Shown here in pieces: positions 16,267 through 24,048 of a stretch of 64,000 nt of DNA. Within the stretch, counting starts at the first letter, position 1, and the number at the start of each line of letters is the position of its first letter. A program made the position numbers and the translations under genes. The notes beneath the pieces were generated by a model, which was not told where the DNA came from, made no database searches, and worked only from the letters and a program-made list of their open reading frames with translations. Source of the DNA: Aliidongia dinghuensis (GTDB lineage: Bacteria > Pseudomonadota > Alphaproteobacteria > ATCC43930 > CGMCC-115725); the NCBI RefSeq assembly GCF_014643535.1, contig NZ_BMJQ01000019.1, positions 1 through 64,000 of the forward strand. The letters run 5' to 3'.

Positions 16267-17661
16267 TCACCAGCGGAACGACGTCTCCATGATGAGCGCC
16301 GTCGAGTTGTAGCTCTTGGCGTAGACGTTGTTGTTGGCCGGCACACCGCCGGGGCCCGGCGTGAAGTTCGAGCCGTTCGGCACATAGGCGCCGCTCGGAT
16401 CGTACAGCGTCTGCTGGATCAGGCCGGCGATGTTGACACCCGGTCCGACCGTATAGGTCGCACCGACCTGGATCACGTCATTGATCGCGGCGCGCTTGAT
16501 GTTGGTGAGATCGCCGGTGATGCCTTCGAACTCGCCACGCGACCATTCCGCACCGAGGCGGATGGCCCCCACGGTGTAGGACAGGTTGAGGTCGGACTGC
16601 TTGTTGATCAGCTCGTTCGACTTCGCGGAGATCGCCGAATTATAGCCGCTGAGGAGGCCGCCCGGGAAGGCCTGCGACAGCTCGTAGTCGAATCCCAGTT
16701 CCCACGGGCCGTAGTTGACCTGGAAGCCGGTATTGTAGACGTGCGGATCCGCATTGTTGGTCGAGGTCAGGGCGCAGTCGACGGTACCATTAGCGAGAAT
16801 GGCCGCGTCGTTGCCGAGCGCCACTCTCGTGCTGCACGCGCCCTTGCGGCTCGCGGTCGAGTAGCCGGCCGTCCAGGCCGCCTTCACCGGGCCGATCGTG
16901 CCGTTGTAGCCGGTCGTGAGCGACCAGTAGTTATAGGCCGAGGCGCTGTTCAGGTAGCTCGGCGTCAGGCCGGTCGTCTGGTTGTCGGTCGGGCCGTTGT
17001 TGTCGCCGATGTTGCCCGGGCCGTTGGTGTGGCCCCCCTGGCGGTCCGGCGTGTAGCTGGCGCCGAAGTGGAAGCCGTAGATCGTCGGGCTGTAGTAGAC
17101 GATCTTGGTGCCACGACCGTCGAGGTTGAGGGTCGTGAAGTTATAACCCGCCGGCGAGCCCGAGAAATAGATCGAAGACGAGTTGGCACCGATGTTGCCG
17201 TCGCCCGTGACACCGGCGTTGTTGCCAACCGCGTCGTTGCGGCGGACGTCGCTGTCGTCACCGATGCGGAATTCGCCCCAGGAGGCGTTCTTCAGGTAGA
17301 CGTAGCTGTCCTTGATCGTCGTGTTGTTCGAGCTCTGGAAGCCGTTCGACGTGTTGACCGTGCCATTCGGCGCCGAGAAGGCATTGAGACGGGTCCAGAC
17401 ACCGGCGGTGATGCCGTTCGAGAACGTGGTCGAGCCCAGGAAGCGGATCAGGAAATAGTCCTGGAAGCCGACCGGCTGGCGCTTGTAGGCGGCCTCGCCC
17501 GGCTGATCGTCCTGCGAGACTAACGCCGCAGCACCGGTGTAGTACTGGCCACCGAACTTCAGCTGGATCGGCTGATCCGTGGTCGCGGTCTGCGCGAGCG
17601 CGCCATTCGAGAAAAGGCCCGCCGCGACGAGCGCGGAAGTCCCCAACAGTAACTTCTTCAT
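16267..17661 (-). CDS. Outer-membrane porin
   Basis: A 464-residue outer-membrane beta-barrel of the alphaproteobacterial general-porin type. It has a clear signal peptide (KKLLLGTSALVAAGLFSNGA, cleaved after ALA-Q), and alternating strands rich in Tyr, Asn and Gly. WGEFRIGDDSDVRRND corresponds to the conserved constriction-loop region, and the C-terminus ends METSFRW with the terminal aromatic needed for BAM insertion. AGGGGA lies just before the ATG. The gene stands alone, with a strong terminator behind it and copies of a 55-base repeat on both sides. Solute specificity is not evident. Confidence 0.92.
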   Translation of the reverse strand: MKKLLLGTSALVAAGLFSNGALAQTATTDQPIQLKFGGQYYTGAAALVSQDDQPGEAAYKRQPVGFQDYFLIRFLGSTTFSNGITAGVWTRLNAFSAPNGTVNTSNGFQSSNNTTIKDSYVYLKNASWGEFRIGDDSDVRRNDAVGNNAGVTGDGNIGANSSSIYFSGSPAGYNFTTLNLDGRGTKIVYYSPTIYGFHFGASYTPDRQGGHTNGPGNIGDNNGPTDNQTTGLTPSYLNSASAYNYWSLTTGYNGTIGPVKAAWTAGYSTASRKGACSTRVALGNDAAILANGTVDCALTSTNNADPHVYNTGFQVNYGPWELGFDYELSQAFPGGLLSGYNSAISAKSNELINKQSDLNLSYTVGAIRLGAEWSRGEFEGITGDLTNIKRAAINDVIQVGATYTVGPGVNIAGLIQQTLYDPSGAYVPNGSNFTPGPGGVPANNNVYAKSYNSTALIMETSFRW

Positions 17662-17970
17662 GATTCCCCTCCAGAAGTGCCTGCTTTCGCGCACCGTGAC
17701 CGATGTGATCTGGCCTCGGTGGCCGCGGCGGGTCCCCTGCGGGCCGCGGTCGAAACTTTCGCAACGCTGCAGCCAAAGGTACGGTCCCTGTGGCGACGCC
17801 TCCGCGCCGTCACCCGCATGCCGTGGCAAACTGGGATTTGAGAGCGACCGGCGCAAATCACGCTCGTATCGGCCAATGTCACTTCGTAGTGAAAGCGCAG
17901 TGAAACGCCGTCCTAGACACGACCTTGAACGCCCCTCTTCTACTTGTCGCCTCTGGCTCACCTCGCCGCA

Positions 17971-18025
17971 GGGCCGCCGCCAGAGTTTGAGCTTGGGAAA
18001 GGTCGCCGCACTGACGGTGAGGGCT
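17971..18025. repeat. Direct repeat, copy 2 (upstream of the porin gene)
   Basis: This copy begins GGGCCGCCGCCAGAG and is 46/55 identical to 16107-16161. The rest of the 569-base gap between the porin and TetR genes holds the porin leader region and, beyond this repeat, a gene remnant. Confidence 0.7.
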
Positions 18026-18027
18026 TC

Positions 18028-18230
18028 GCAATAAGTCTTCGGCAGGCCTCTCCAGTACGAGAACCCCCGCACCTGGGCCTCGCCACGGATAAAGCCGATC
18101 AGCGTGCTGATGTCATAGGAATCCGGCCAGGCGGCATGCCGGCCATAGAGCAGGCTCTCGGCGATGCCACGCAGCCGCTCCATGAGCGGCGCCGACGCCC
18201 GGGTCGATCGAGCCGGTCGCCCTCTAGGTC
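18028..18230 (-). pseudogene. Unrecognised gene remnant ending at the repeat
   Basis: On the minus strand, between the TetR stop and repeat copy 2, one frame reads MERLRGIAESLLYGRHAAW then DSYDISTLIGFIRGEAQVRG and breaks into repeat-derived sequence after KTYCEA. Third codon positions are almost all G or C, as in real genes here, and the peptide looks natural. However, it has no proper start context and no intact end. I do not recognise the family. It is probably the leftover of a gene cut by the event that brought in the repeat. Confidence 0.35.
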
Positions 18231-18818
18231 TTAGTCGTCCGATCTCAGGAGGGCGAACGCGCCGCCGGCTGCGCGTTCCAGCACCTGCCGTTGCGGGCGC
18301 GTGCGCGCCAGAACACGAATGCCGAGCAGGACGCTCAGCAGGGTCGTCGCGAGTTCCTCGGCCGACCGCTTGGACGTGATCGTGCCGTCCTGCTGCCCTT
18401 CGGCGATACACCGGCGAAAGAATTCCTCGATGAACATCATTTCGTCAGCGACGAGCTTCTGGAAGGCGGCGTCATGGGGCGCAACCTCGAGCGCGGCATT
18501 GACGAGCATGCAGCCGCGCTGCTGCTTGTCGGTAATGGAACGCTCCACGATCTCATCGAAGAAGGCGCGGATGGCCGAAAGCGGAGGCAGCGGTGCGAAA
18601 CGCGCGACCCGATCGCGGACGCTGTGCTCGAGATAATAGTCAAGCGCGCGCCGGTAGAGCGAGCGCTTGTCGCCGAACGCGTTGTACACGCTGGCGCTGT
18701 TGATGCCCATCTCGTCCGCCAGATCCCGCATGGAGGTCTGCTCGTAGCCACGATGCCAGAAGCGGCGCATCGCCGCCTCCAGCACCGTCGACTCATCGAA
18801 CTCTCTCGGTCGTGGCAT
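18231..18818 (-). CDS. TetR/AcrR-family transcriptional regulator
   Basis: A 195-residue TetR repressor. The N-terminal helix-turn-helix (about residues 8-52) contains AAMRRFWHRGYEQTSMRDLA and GINSASVYNAFGDKRSLYRR; the C-domain resembles the AcrR/NemR-like group that responds to electrophiles (QRGCMLVNAALEV carries a lone Cys). The start at 18818 has AGAGGA seven bases ahead and is preferred over one nine codons upstream. A near-perfect palindrome lies about 190 bases upstream, and a sister site stands before the peroxiredoxin-GST genes. Confidence 0.9.
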   Translation of the reverse strand: MPRPREFDESTVLEAAMRRFWHRGYEQTSMRDLADEMGINSASVYNAFGDKRSLYRRALDYYLEHSVRDRVARFAPLPPLSAIRAFFDEIVERSITDKQQRGCMLVNAALEVAPHDAAFQKLVADEMMFIEEFFRRCIAEGQQDGTITSKRSAEELATTLLSVLLGIRVLARTRPQRQVLERAAGGAFALLRSDD

Positions 18819-19010
18819 TGATTTCCTCTCACGCGGACACGGCAACGCAAAATGTGCTCCGCCACCAATAGCAGCAAACCCACGATACTGGAATCCATGT
18901 GAGAAAACGGCGCGCGGGCGAGCCCGCTTGAGACTGCGCGCCCGAGCCCATCACGACGAGGTGATAGGCCGTGATCGGACTGTCGTTGCCACCCTTGCTG
19001 CGGCCGAACA

Positions 19011-19032
19011 TTTTAGTACGAGCGTACCAAAA
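19011..19032. promoter_or_regulatory. Candidate TetR operator (site B)
   Basis: A 22-base palindrome: four T's, AGTACG, AG, CGTACC and four A's. It lies in the 456-base gap between the TetR gene and the sigma-factor gene; the minus-strand reading TTGGTACGCTCGTACTAAAA matches site A at 18 of 20 positions. Autoregulation of the TetR gene is the simplest reading. A 60-codon minus-strand frame starts exactly at its edge (ATG at 19011) but has no recognised family. Confidence 0.65.
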
Positions 19033-19214
19033 CGCTCCTCGCGAACGCGAGCGCGGTGCGCAAGGCCGGTCGTGGCGAGCCGGCCGAGACCGGTCCGCGT
19101 CACCATCGGAGCAAGGATGCAGGCTAGGCGAACTTGGTCCGGCACTCGCCCCAAAGGGTACTGCCCCCGCGGCGTGTCGGCGATTTCGCTCAATCAGAAA
19201 ATCGGGCCCACGCC

Positions 19215-19240
19215 GTAACCAAACCGCGCCGCTATCCGAA
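19215..19240 (+). promoter_or_regulatory. SigF-type ECF promoter in front of the sigma-factor gene
   Basis: GTAACC at 19215-19220, exactly 16 bases, then CGAA at 19237-19240. The same motif with the same spacing stands before the bufferin precursor gene. It matches the SigF consensus known from Caulobacter. Transcription would begin about 30 bases before the sigma-factor ATG. Confidence 0.75.
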
Positions 19241-19274
19241 ACGCAATTCGGGAAGCGGAAGGAGCGGAACGTGT

Positions 19275-19877
19275 ATGGCGTGGGCGCTGATGCAGCCACA
19301 GGAGTTGAATGCCTTGGGCCTACGGCTGAGGGTTCGCAACGCCGACGAGGAGAAGCATGCCTGGAGCGGGCTGATGGCGTCCGCGCAGCGCGGCGATGCC
19401 GTCGCCTATCGCCGGCTCCTTTCCGAGGTGAGGACCTGGCTGCGGCGCTACTATGCCGGTCGGCTGCCGCCGGCAATGATCGACGACGTCATCCAGGAAA
19501 CGCTCATTGCGATTCACGAGAAGCGCCAGACATACGATCCGGCTCGTCCGTTCTCGGCCTGGCTCTCGGTCATCGCCCGATACAAGTGGATCGATGCGCT
19601 GCGTACCATGAAGGCAAGGCACACCGAGACGCTGCATGCCGACGTGGCCGTGCCCGACCACGAGGAGGCCGTCACAAGCGCATGGTCGCTCGAACGTCTC
19701 TTGGAGCAGATCAAGCCGGCACAATCCGAAGTAATCCGACTGGTCAAGCTCCAGGGCCTGAGCATCGCCGAGGCATCGGCCGCGACGGGCCAGTCGGCTC
19801 CGCTTGTCAAAGTGAACATTCATCGCGGCCTGAAGCGCCTGGCATCTCTGTTACGGGGTGAGCTCGATGCGGACTGA
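19275..19877 (+). CDS. sigF: ECF RNA polymerase sigma factor, SigF type
   Basis: A 200-residue ECF sigma factor. Region 2 is visible as DAVAYRRLLSEVRTWLRRYY, DDVIQETLIAIHEKR and FSAWLSVIARYKWIDALR (-10 recognition), region 4 as SEVIRLVKLQGLSIAEASAA and LVKVNIHRGLKRL (-35 recognition). The ATG at 19275 follows a GGAAGGAG site by about ten bases and lies inside the transcript expected from the SigF-type promoter. Its stop overlaps the NrsF gene. By analogy with Caulobacter SigF it would be released under metal or oxidative stress to transcribe its own operon and the bufferin genes. Confidence 0.92.
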   Translation: MAWALMQPQELNALGLRLRVRNADEEKHAWSGLMASAQRGDAVAYRRLLSEVRTWLRRYYAGRLPPAMIDDVIQETLIAIHEKRQTYDPARPFSAWLSVIARYKWIDALRTMKARHTETLHADVAVPDHEEAVTSAWSLERLLEQIKPAQSEVIRLVKLQGLSIAEASAATGQSAPLVKVNIHRGLKRLASLLRGELDAD

Positions 19878-20508
19878 CCCGCTGATTGACCGTCTGACGC
19901 ATGACCTGAAGCCGGTCCGGCGACGGACGACGCTGACCGATGCCGGCATTCTTGCAGGGCTGGGTGGGATCGAGCTCGGCTTGTTCCTCGCGATGGGGTT
20001 CAGCCGTTCGGACATGCCGATGGCGATGCACCTGCCGTCATTCTGGTGGAAGCTTGCCAGCCTCGGATTGATCGCCCTGGTCAGCGGCATCGTAGCCGTC
20101 GTGTCGTTCGACCCGATGAACTCCCCGCGAAGAGGTCTGCGCTGGATCATCGCCCTAATAGCCGCCTGCCTCTCGATCGGGTGGATCCTTGACGCCTCGC
20201 GCGACGGGGCTGCCATGCTGCTGATGCGCCTCGATTGGCAGGACGGCGTGCAATGCCTCTACAAGATGGTCGGACTGTCCGTGCCGGCCGTCATTACGCT
20301 CGGCCTGCTGATGCATCGTGGTGCCCCGACCGATCGGGATGGCACGGCACTGGCGGCGGGCTTGGCAGCCGCTGCCTGGGGTGCGTTCGTGTTCGTGTTC
20401 GCCTGTCCCGTCGACGACCCGCTCTACGTTGCGGTTTGGTATTCGCTCGGCTGTGGCGCCGTGACGCTGCTTGCCCGACTGGCGCTGCCGCCCCTCACCC
20501 GGTGGTGA
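19867..20508 (+). CDS. nrsF: NrsF (DUF1109) membrane anti-sigma factor
   Basis: A 213-residue protein with about six membrane helices, matching DUF1109. It overlaps the sigma-factor stop by 11 bases. NrsF holds SigF at the membrane and releases it when conserved cysteines sense metals or oxidants; candidate sensors here are the Cys in DGVQCLYKM and that in VFACPVDDPLY, which fits the family's conserved Cys-Pro. GGGGTGAG lies four bases before the ATG at 19867; a GTG three codons earlier is possible. Confidence 0.9.
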   Translation: MRTDPLIDRLTHDLKPVRRRTTLTDAGILAGLGGIELGLFLAMGFSRSDMPMAMHLPSFWWKLASLGLIALVSGIVAVVSFDPMNSPRRGLRWIIALIAACLSIGWILDASRDGAAMLLMRLDWQDGVQCLYKMVGLSVPAVITLGLLMHRGAPTDRDGTALAAGLAAAAWGAFVFVFACPVDDPLYVAVWYSLGCGAVTLLARLALPPLTRW

Positions 20509-20556
20509 CCTCCGGTCCAGAAACCCGAAGCCCGGCACAATAAATTTTCACCCGTT

Positions 20557-20582
20557 GTAACCCGCCGGGATGTCGGCCCGAA
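20557..20582 (+). promoter_or_regulatory. SigF-type ECF promoter of the bufferin operon
   Basis: GTAACC at 20557-20562, 16 bases, CGAA at 20579-20582: identical in sequence and spacing to the element before sigF. It starts 81 bases ahead of the bufA1 ATG, in a 129-base gap that otherwise holds only the leader. Confidence 0.8.
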
Positions 20583-20637
20583 AACCATCCGTGCGCCGCG
20601 ACGCGCACGGACTGATCACAACGGGAAGTATAGAGAT

Positions 20638-20946
20638 ATGTCTGCAAGAACCAAGGTTTCCACCGCAATGCTGTTCAGCGCGGTTACCGCTGCGATGGCT
20701 ACATCTGCGCTCGCAGCTCCGCTGACGCAGGCTGAAGAGAAGGCCGCCGTCGCCGCGCACAAGGACAAGTGCTACGGCGTTGCGCTCAAGGGACAGAACG
20801 ACTGCGCCGCCGGCCCCGGCACGACCTGCCAAGGGACGTCGACCGTCGACTTTCAGGGCAATTCCTGGAAGTTCGTCCAGGGCGGCACCTGCACCAGCAT
20901 CGCGGTGCCCGGCGGCAAGCACGGCTCTCTGACGCCGCTGTCCTAA
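20638..20946 (+). CDS. bufA1: Bufferin precursor (DUF2282, BufA1 type)
   Basis: A 102-residue DUF2282 protein. A signal peptide covers about residues 1-27 (ending SALAA). The mature part has four cysteines at 45, 56, 64 and 85, in DKCYGVALKG, NDCAAGPGTTCQGTSTVDF and GGTCTSIAV, which is the bufferin signature. Bufferins are RiPPs made for periplasmic copper sequestration: the enzyme encoded next door oxidises cysteines to thiooxazoles before export. A SigF-type promoter stands directly upstream, and the maturation genes bufB1 and bufC1 follow. Identification rests on sequence, Cys pattern and operon order together. Confidence 0.93.
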   Translation: MSARTKVSTAMLFSAVTAAMATSALAAPLTQAEEKAAVAAHKDKCYGVALKGQNDCAAGPGTTCQGTSTVDFQGNSWKFVQGGTCTSIAVPGGKHGSLTPLS

Positions 20947-20983
20947 CCCCCCCGACTTCACCCGGAAAGCGGAGCCAATCCCT

Positions 20984-21907
20984 GTGAACATCGTCACCAG
21001 CATCGAGACGTCAGCCTCGAAGACACGGATCCGCTTTCCGGCCTCGCCTCTAGCCGGACGGGCCGGGACGAGCTTCAAGCATGAACACCTGGACGCCATC
21101 AACGACGAGCAGACGCACGAAGGCTTCTTCGAGGTGCATGCGGAGAATTACATGGGCGCAGGCGGTCCGCCGCATCGTGCGCTCGAGCGGATCCGCGCCG
21201 ATTATCCGCTATCGCTCCATGGCGTCTGTATGTCGATCGGTGGCGCGCAGCCGCTTGACCTCGCCCATCTCGCCCGCTTCCGGTCGCTGGTCCAGCGCTA
21301 CGAGCCGGCCCTGGTGTCGGAGCATCTCGCCTGGTCGACCCATGGCACGACCTTTTTCAACGACCTGCTGCCGCTCCCCTACACGTCCTCGACATTGGAG
21401 CGCGTCGCGGACCATATCGATCAGGTCCAGAACGCCATCGGCCGGCCCATTCTCCTGGAGAATCCGTCGACCTATGTCGCATTCAGAGAATCGACGATGT
21501 CGGAGGTGGATTTTCTGCGCGGCCTCGTGCAACGCACTGGCTGCAGCCTACTCCTGGACATCAACAACGCCTTCGTCTCGGCAACGAACCACGCTTTCTC
21601 GGTCGAGCACTATCTGGATGATTTTCCCTTGGGCCATGTTAGGGAGATTCACCTGGCCGGGCATGCCGTGCAAGCCGACGACGAAGGCGGCCCGCTCCTG
21701 ATCGACAGCCATGATCAACCGGTCGCGCCTCCGGTGTGGGCGCTCTTCGAAGATGTGATCGCTCGATGTGGCCCGGTGCCGACCCTGATCGAATGGGATA
21801 GCCGCCTCCCAGACTGGCTCGTGCTGCAGGCCGAAGCCGACGCGGCCCGGGCTATTCTCGACCGGTTTGCACCCGAGGTTGGGAGGGCGGTCCGTGCCAG
21901 TCGGTAG
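20984..21907 (+). CDS. bufB1: Bufferin-modifying enzyme BufB (DUF692, MNIO family)
   Basis: A 307-residue TIM-barrel protein of the multinuclear non-haem iron oxidase (DUF692) family. Metal-binding clusters in order are FFEVHAEN (residues 48-55), LSLHGVCMSIGG, SEHLAWS, ILLENPSTYV, LLLDINNAFV, EIHLAGH and LIEWDSRLP. With its partner BufC it converts precursor cysteines into thiooxazole heterocycles. The GTG at 20984 is the only sensible start, 37 bases after bufA1. The end overlaps bufC1 by 14 bases. Confidence 0.93.
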   Translation: MNIVTSIETSASKTRIRFPASPLAGRAGTSFKHEHLDAINDEQTHEGFFEVHAENYMGAGGPPHRALERIRADYPLSLHGVCMSIGGAQPLDLAHLARFRSLVQRYEPALVSEHLAWSTHGTTFFNDLLPLPYTSSTLERVADHIDQVQNAIGRPILLENPSTYVAFRESTMSEVDFLRGLVQRTGCSLLLDINNAFVSATNHAFSVEHYLDDFPLGHVREIHLAGHAVQADDEGGPLLIDSHDQPVAPPVWALFEDVIARCGPVPTLIEWDSRLPDWLVLQAEADAARAILDRFAPEVGRAVRASR

Positions 21908-22685
21908 CATCGGCAGCGCGCCCTCCTATGCGGCGCTCTTCTCTTCTGGACTCATCGATCCGGACCGCGAGACGCCTTGCAGCGTGTGTGGCCCGGGCGG
22001 CAAGGGCGCGATCGGGCGCTACAACGTGTACCGGAACAATGTCACGGTCAGTCTCATCGATGCGCTCGCCGCAATCTTTCCGGCGACGCAGCGGATCACA
22101 GGCATCGAATTCTTCCGCGCAATGGCCCGGTTCCACGTCCGGGCGACGCCGCCGACCTCGCCGCTGCTGTTCGAGTATGGCCGCGATTTCCCCGACTTTA
22201 TCGCGCAGTACCAATACGCGGCAGCAATGCCCTACCTGGCAGACACGGCGCGCATCGAGCGCGCCTGGCTCGACGCCTACCATGCCGCCGATCTGCCGCC
22301 CCTGCTGCCAGGGGCGCTGGCGGCGATCGCGCCGGATCTGTTGCCGAATGTCGTCTTCGTCCCGCACCCGGCAACACGCATCATTCGCTCGCCCTTCGCG
22401 GCCGTGTCGATCTTCGCCGCCAACCGCGCCGACGGGCCCATAAAGCGCATCGAGAGCGTCACGCCGGAGGACGCGCTGGTGACCCGGCCAGACCAGGAGG
22501 TTGCCATCCGCCGCCTTCCGCCCGGGGGCGCGGCGTTTCTCCTGGAACTGCTGGCGGGCCGCAGCCTCGGCGAAGCGGCTGCGGTAGCGATCGACGACAC
22601 GCCAGCTTTCGATCTGCCACTCAACATCGCGGGCATGATCGAGGCCGGCGCCTTCACGGCGGTGAAGGTTGGAGATCCCGCATGA
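21894..22685 (+). CDS. bufC1: Bufferin maturation partner BufC (DUF2063)
   Basis: A 263-residue protein with the DUF2063 N-terminal domain (SSGLIDPDRETPCSVCGPGG, then RYNVYRNNVTVSLIDAL) that presents the precursor to BufB, and a C-terminal winged-helix-like region. The start is GTG at 21894, inside the end of bufB1 and after GGGAGGGCGG; translational coupling is likely. Its stop overlaps the DoxX gene start (ATGA). The CSVC pair at the N-terminus is unusual for the domain and worth noting. Confidence 0.9.
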   Translation: MPVGSIGSAPSYAALFSSGLIDPDRETPCSVCGPGGKGAIGRYNVYRNNVTVSLIDALAAIFPATQRITGIEFFRAMARFHVRATPPTSPLLFEYGRDFPDFIAQYQYAAAMPYLADTARIERAWLDAYHAADLPPLLPGALAAIAPDLLPNVVFVPHPATRIIRSPFAAVSIFAANRADGPIKRIESVTPEDALVTRPDQEVAIRRLPPGGAAFLLELLAGRSLGEAAAVAIDDTPAFDLPLNIAGMIEAGAFTAVKVGDPA

Positions 22686-23200
22686 ACATGATGATCGAGC
22701 CCGATTCCGCCAAAGGCGACGCCAAGTTCAGCCCCCATGTTCTGGTCGAGGAGGTGGTGGCCCTCATCCGCGCGATCGCCCGGCCCACCGTTGTGCAGCT
22801 GGTCTTGCGGATCGCTTTGGCCGTGCCATTTTGGCGATCCGGCATGCTCAAATGGTCGGGCTTCCTGCAGCTGAACGATACGGCGGTGCTGCTCTTCAGC
22901 GATGAGTTCAAGCTGCATCTGCCGGGTGGACCCTATTCTTTCCCGGCGCCGGAGGTCATGGCGTTTCTCTCAGGATCGGTCGAGATTGTCGCCCCGATCC
23001 TTCTGGTTTCCGGCCTGGCGACGCGCGTAGCGGGGCTGGTGCTGCTGGCCATGACGTGCGTTGTCGAGCTCACGGTGCCTGATGGCTGGCCGGTTCATCT
23101 GACCTGGGCCGCCATGGCCCTGGGCATCATGGCGTGGGGCCCCGGCCGCCTATCGCTCGACTGGGCGATCTTCGAGCTCGGCCGCAGGTCCCGCGCCTAG
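22682..23200 (+). CDS. DoxX-family membrane protein of the bufferin operon
   Basis: A 172-residue membrane protein with about four helices and the DoxX motifs VQLVLRIALAVPFWRSGMLK and EIVAPILLVSGLATRVAGLVL. DoxX proteins are regular members of bufferin operons, and their function there is unsettled. The ATG overlaps the bufC1 stop. Immediately after its own stop, CAAGCTG and CAGCTTG (23201-23230) can pair, which may slow or partly end transcription before the hydrolase gene. Confidence 0.9.
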   Translation: MNMMIEPDSAKGDAKFSPHVLVEEVVALIRAIARPTVVQLVLRIALAVPFWRSGMLKWSGFLQLNDTAVLLFSDEFKLHLPGGPYSFPAPEVMAFLSGSVEIVAPILLVSGLATRVAGLVLLAMTCVVELTVPDGWPVHLTWAAMALGIMAWGPGRLSLDWAIFELGRRSRA

Positions 23201-23301
23201 CAAGCTGCGACAGGGCAGCACCTCAGCTTGTCACGCGGCCACAGCAGCGAAGCGAGCTGCTGCAGCGACTGGAAGCCTGCGCTTACGAGGGGGAACAAGT
23301 C

Positions 23302-24048
23302 ATGAAACGCCTGCTTGGTGCCGTGCTGATGGTGGTCGCCGTGTCTCAGGGGGCGGCCGCGGCCGAGACGACAGCCTTCTCGGCCGCCGATGGCGGCAAG
23401 GTCTTCGGCGATGTCTACCGCCCCGAGGGACCGGCCAAGGCGACGATCCTGCTCTTCCATCAGGCTGGCTCCAATCGGGCGGAATATGCGCCGATTGCAC
23501 CGAAGCTCACGGCTCTCGGCTACAATGTGCTGGCGATCGATCAGCGCGCCGGCGGCAATCTCTGGGGCAAGACCAACGAAACCGCGGCAGCCCATTCCGG
23601 CACCGCAAGCTACGCCGATGCGCTATGGGACCTCGAAGGGGCGCTCACCTATGCGACCCAGACATGGCCCGGCAAACCGGCGATCGTGTGGGGCAGCTCC
23701 TATTCGGCGTCGCTGGTGTTCTTCTTGGCCGCGCAGCATCCGAGCGAGATCATCGGGGTCCTCAGCTTTTCTCCGGGCGAGTATTTCCGAGGCCAATCGG
23801 TTCGCAAACAAGCCGCCGGCGTCCATTGCCCGGTCTTCGTCACCTCGGCGCCGTCGGCCGAGGAAGTCGCCGCTGCGCGCGACCTCTATGATGCGGTACC
23901 TGCCGCGGGCAAAGTCGATTTCGTGCCCGCTCACGGCGTGCACGGGAGTGCGACCCTGCGTACCGACGCCAATCCGGCGGGGGCAGCCGAGATCTGGTCG
24001 GCGGTCGATCGCTTCCTTTCCGCCCTCCCCGATCGGCCGCCGGCGTGA
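23302..24048 (+). CDS. Secreted alpha/beta hydrolase (dienelactone-hydrolase-like)
   Basis: A 248-residue hydrolase with a signal peptide (residues 1-20, ending GAAAAE). The nucleophile elbow is GSSYSAS at 131-137 (Ser133), the oxyanion region is LLFHQAGSNRAEYAP, and the histidine is probably in PAHGVHGS. It lies 101 bases after the DoxX gene, and its stop overlaps the next gene, so it may be an extension of the bufferin operon. The substrate is unknown; periplasmic esters or peptides are possible. Confidence 0.85.
   Translation: MKRLLGAVLMVVAVSQGAAAAETTAFSAADGGKVFGDVYRPEGPAKATILLFHQAGSNRAEYAPIAPKLTALGYNVLAIDQRAGGNLWGKTNETAAAHSGTASYADALWDLEGALTYATQTWPGKPAIVWGSSYSASLVFFLAAQHPSEIIGVLSFSPGEYFRGQSVRKQAAGVHCPVFVTSAPSAEEVAAARDLYDAVPAAGKVDFVPAHGVHGSATLRTDANPAGAAEIWSAVDRFLSALPDRPPA

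Noticed and set aside
18829..19011. A 60-codon minus-strand frame starting at the TetR operator
   Set aside because: No family, no ribosome site, and its codon use weakens after about 20 codons; left as part of the intergenic description.
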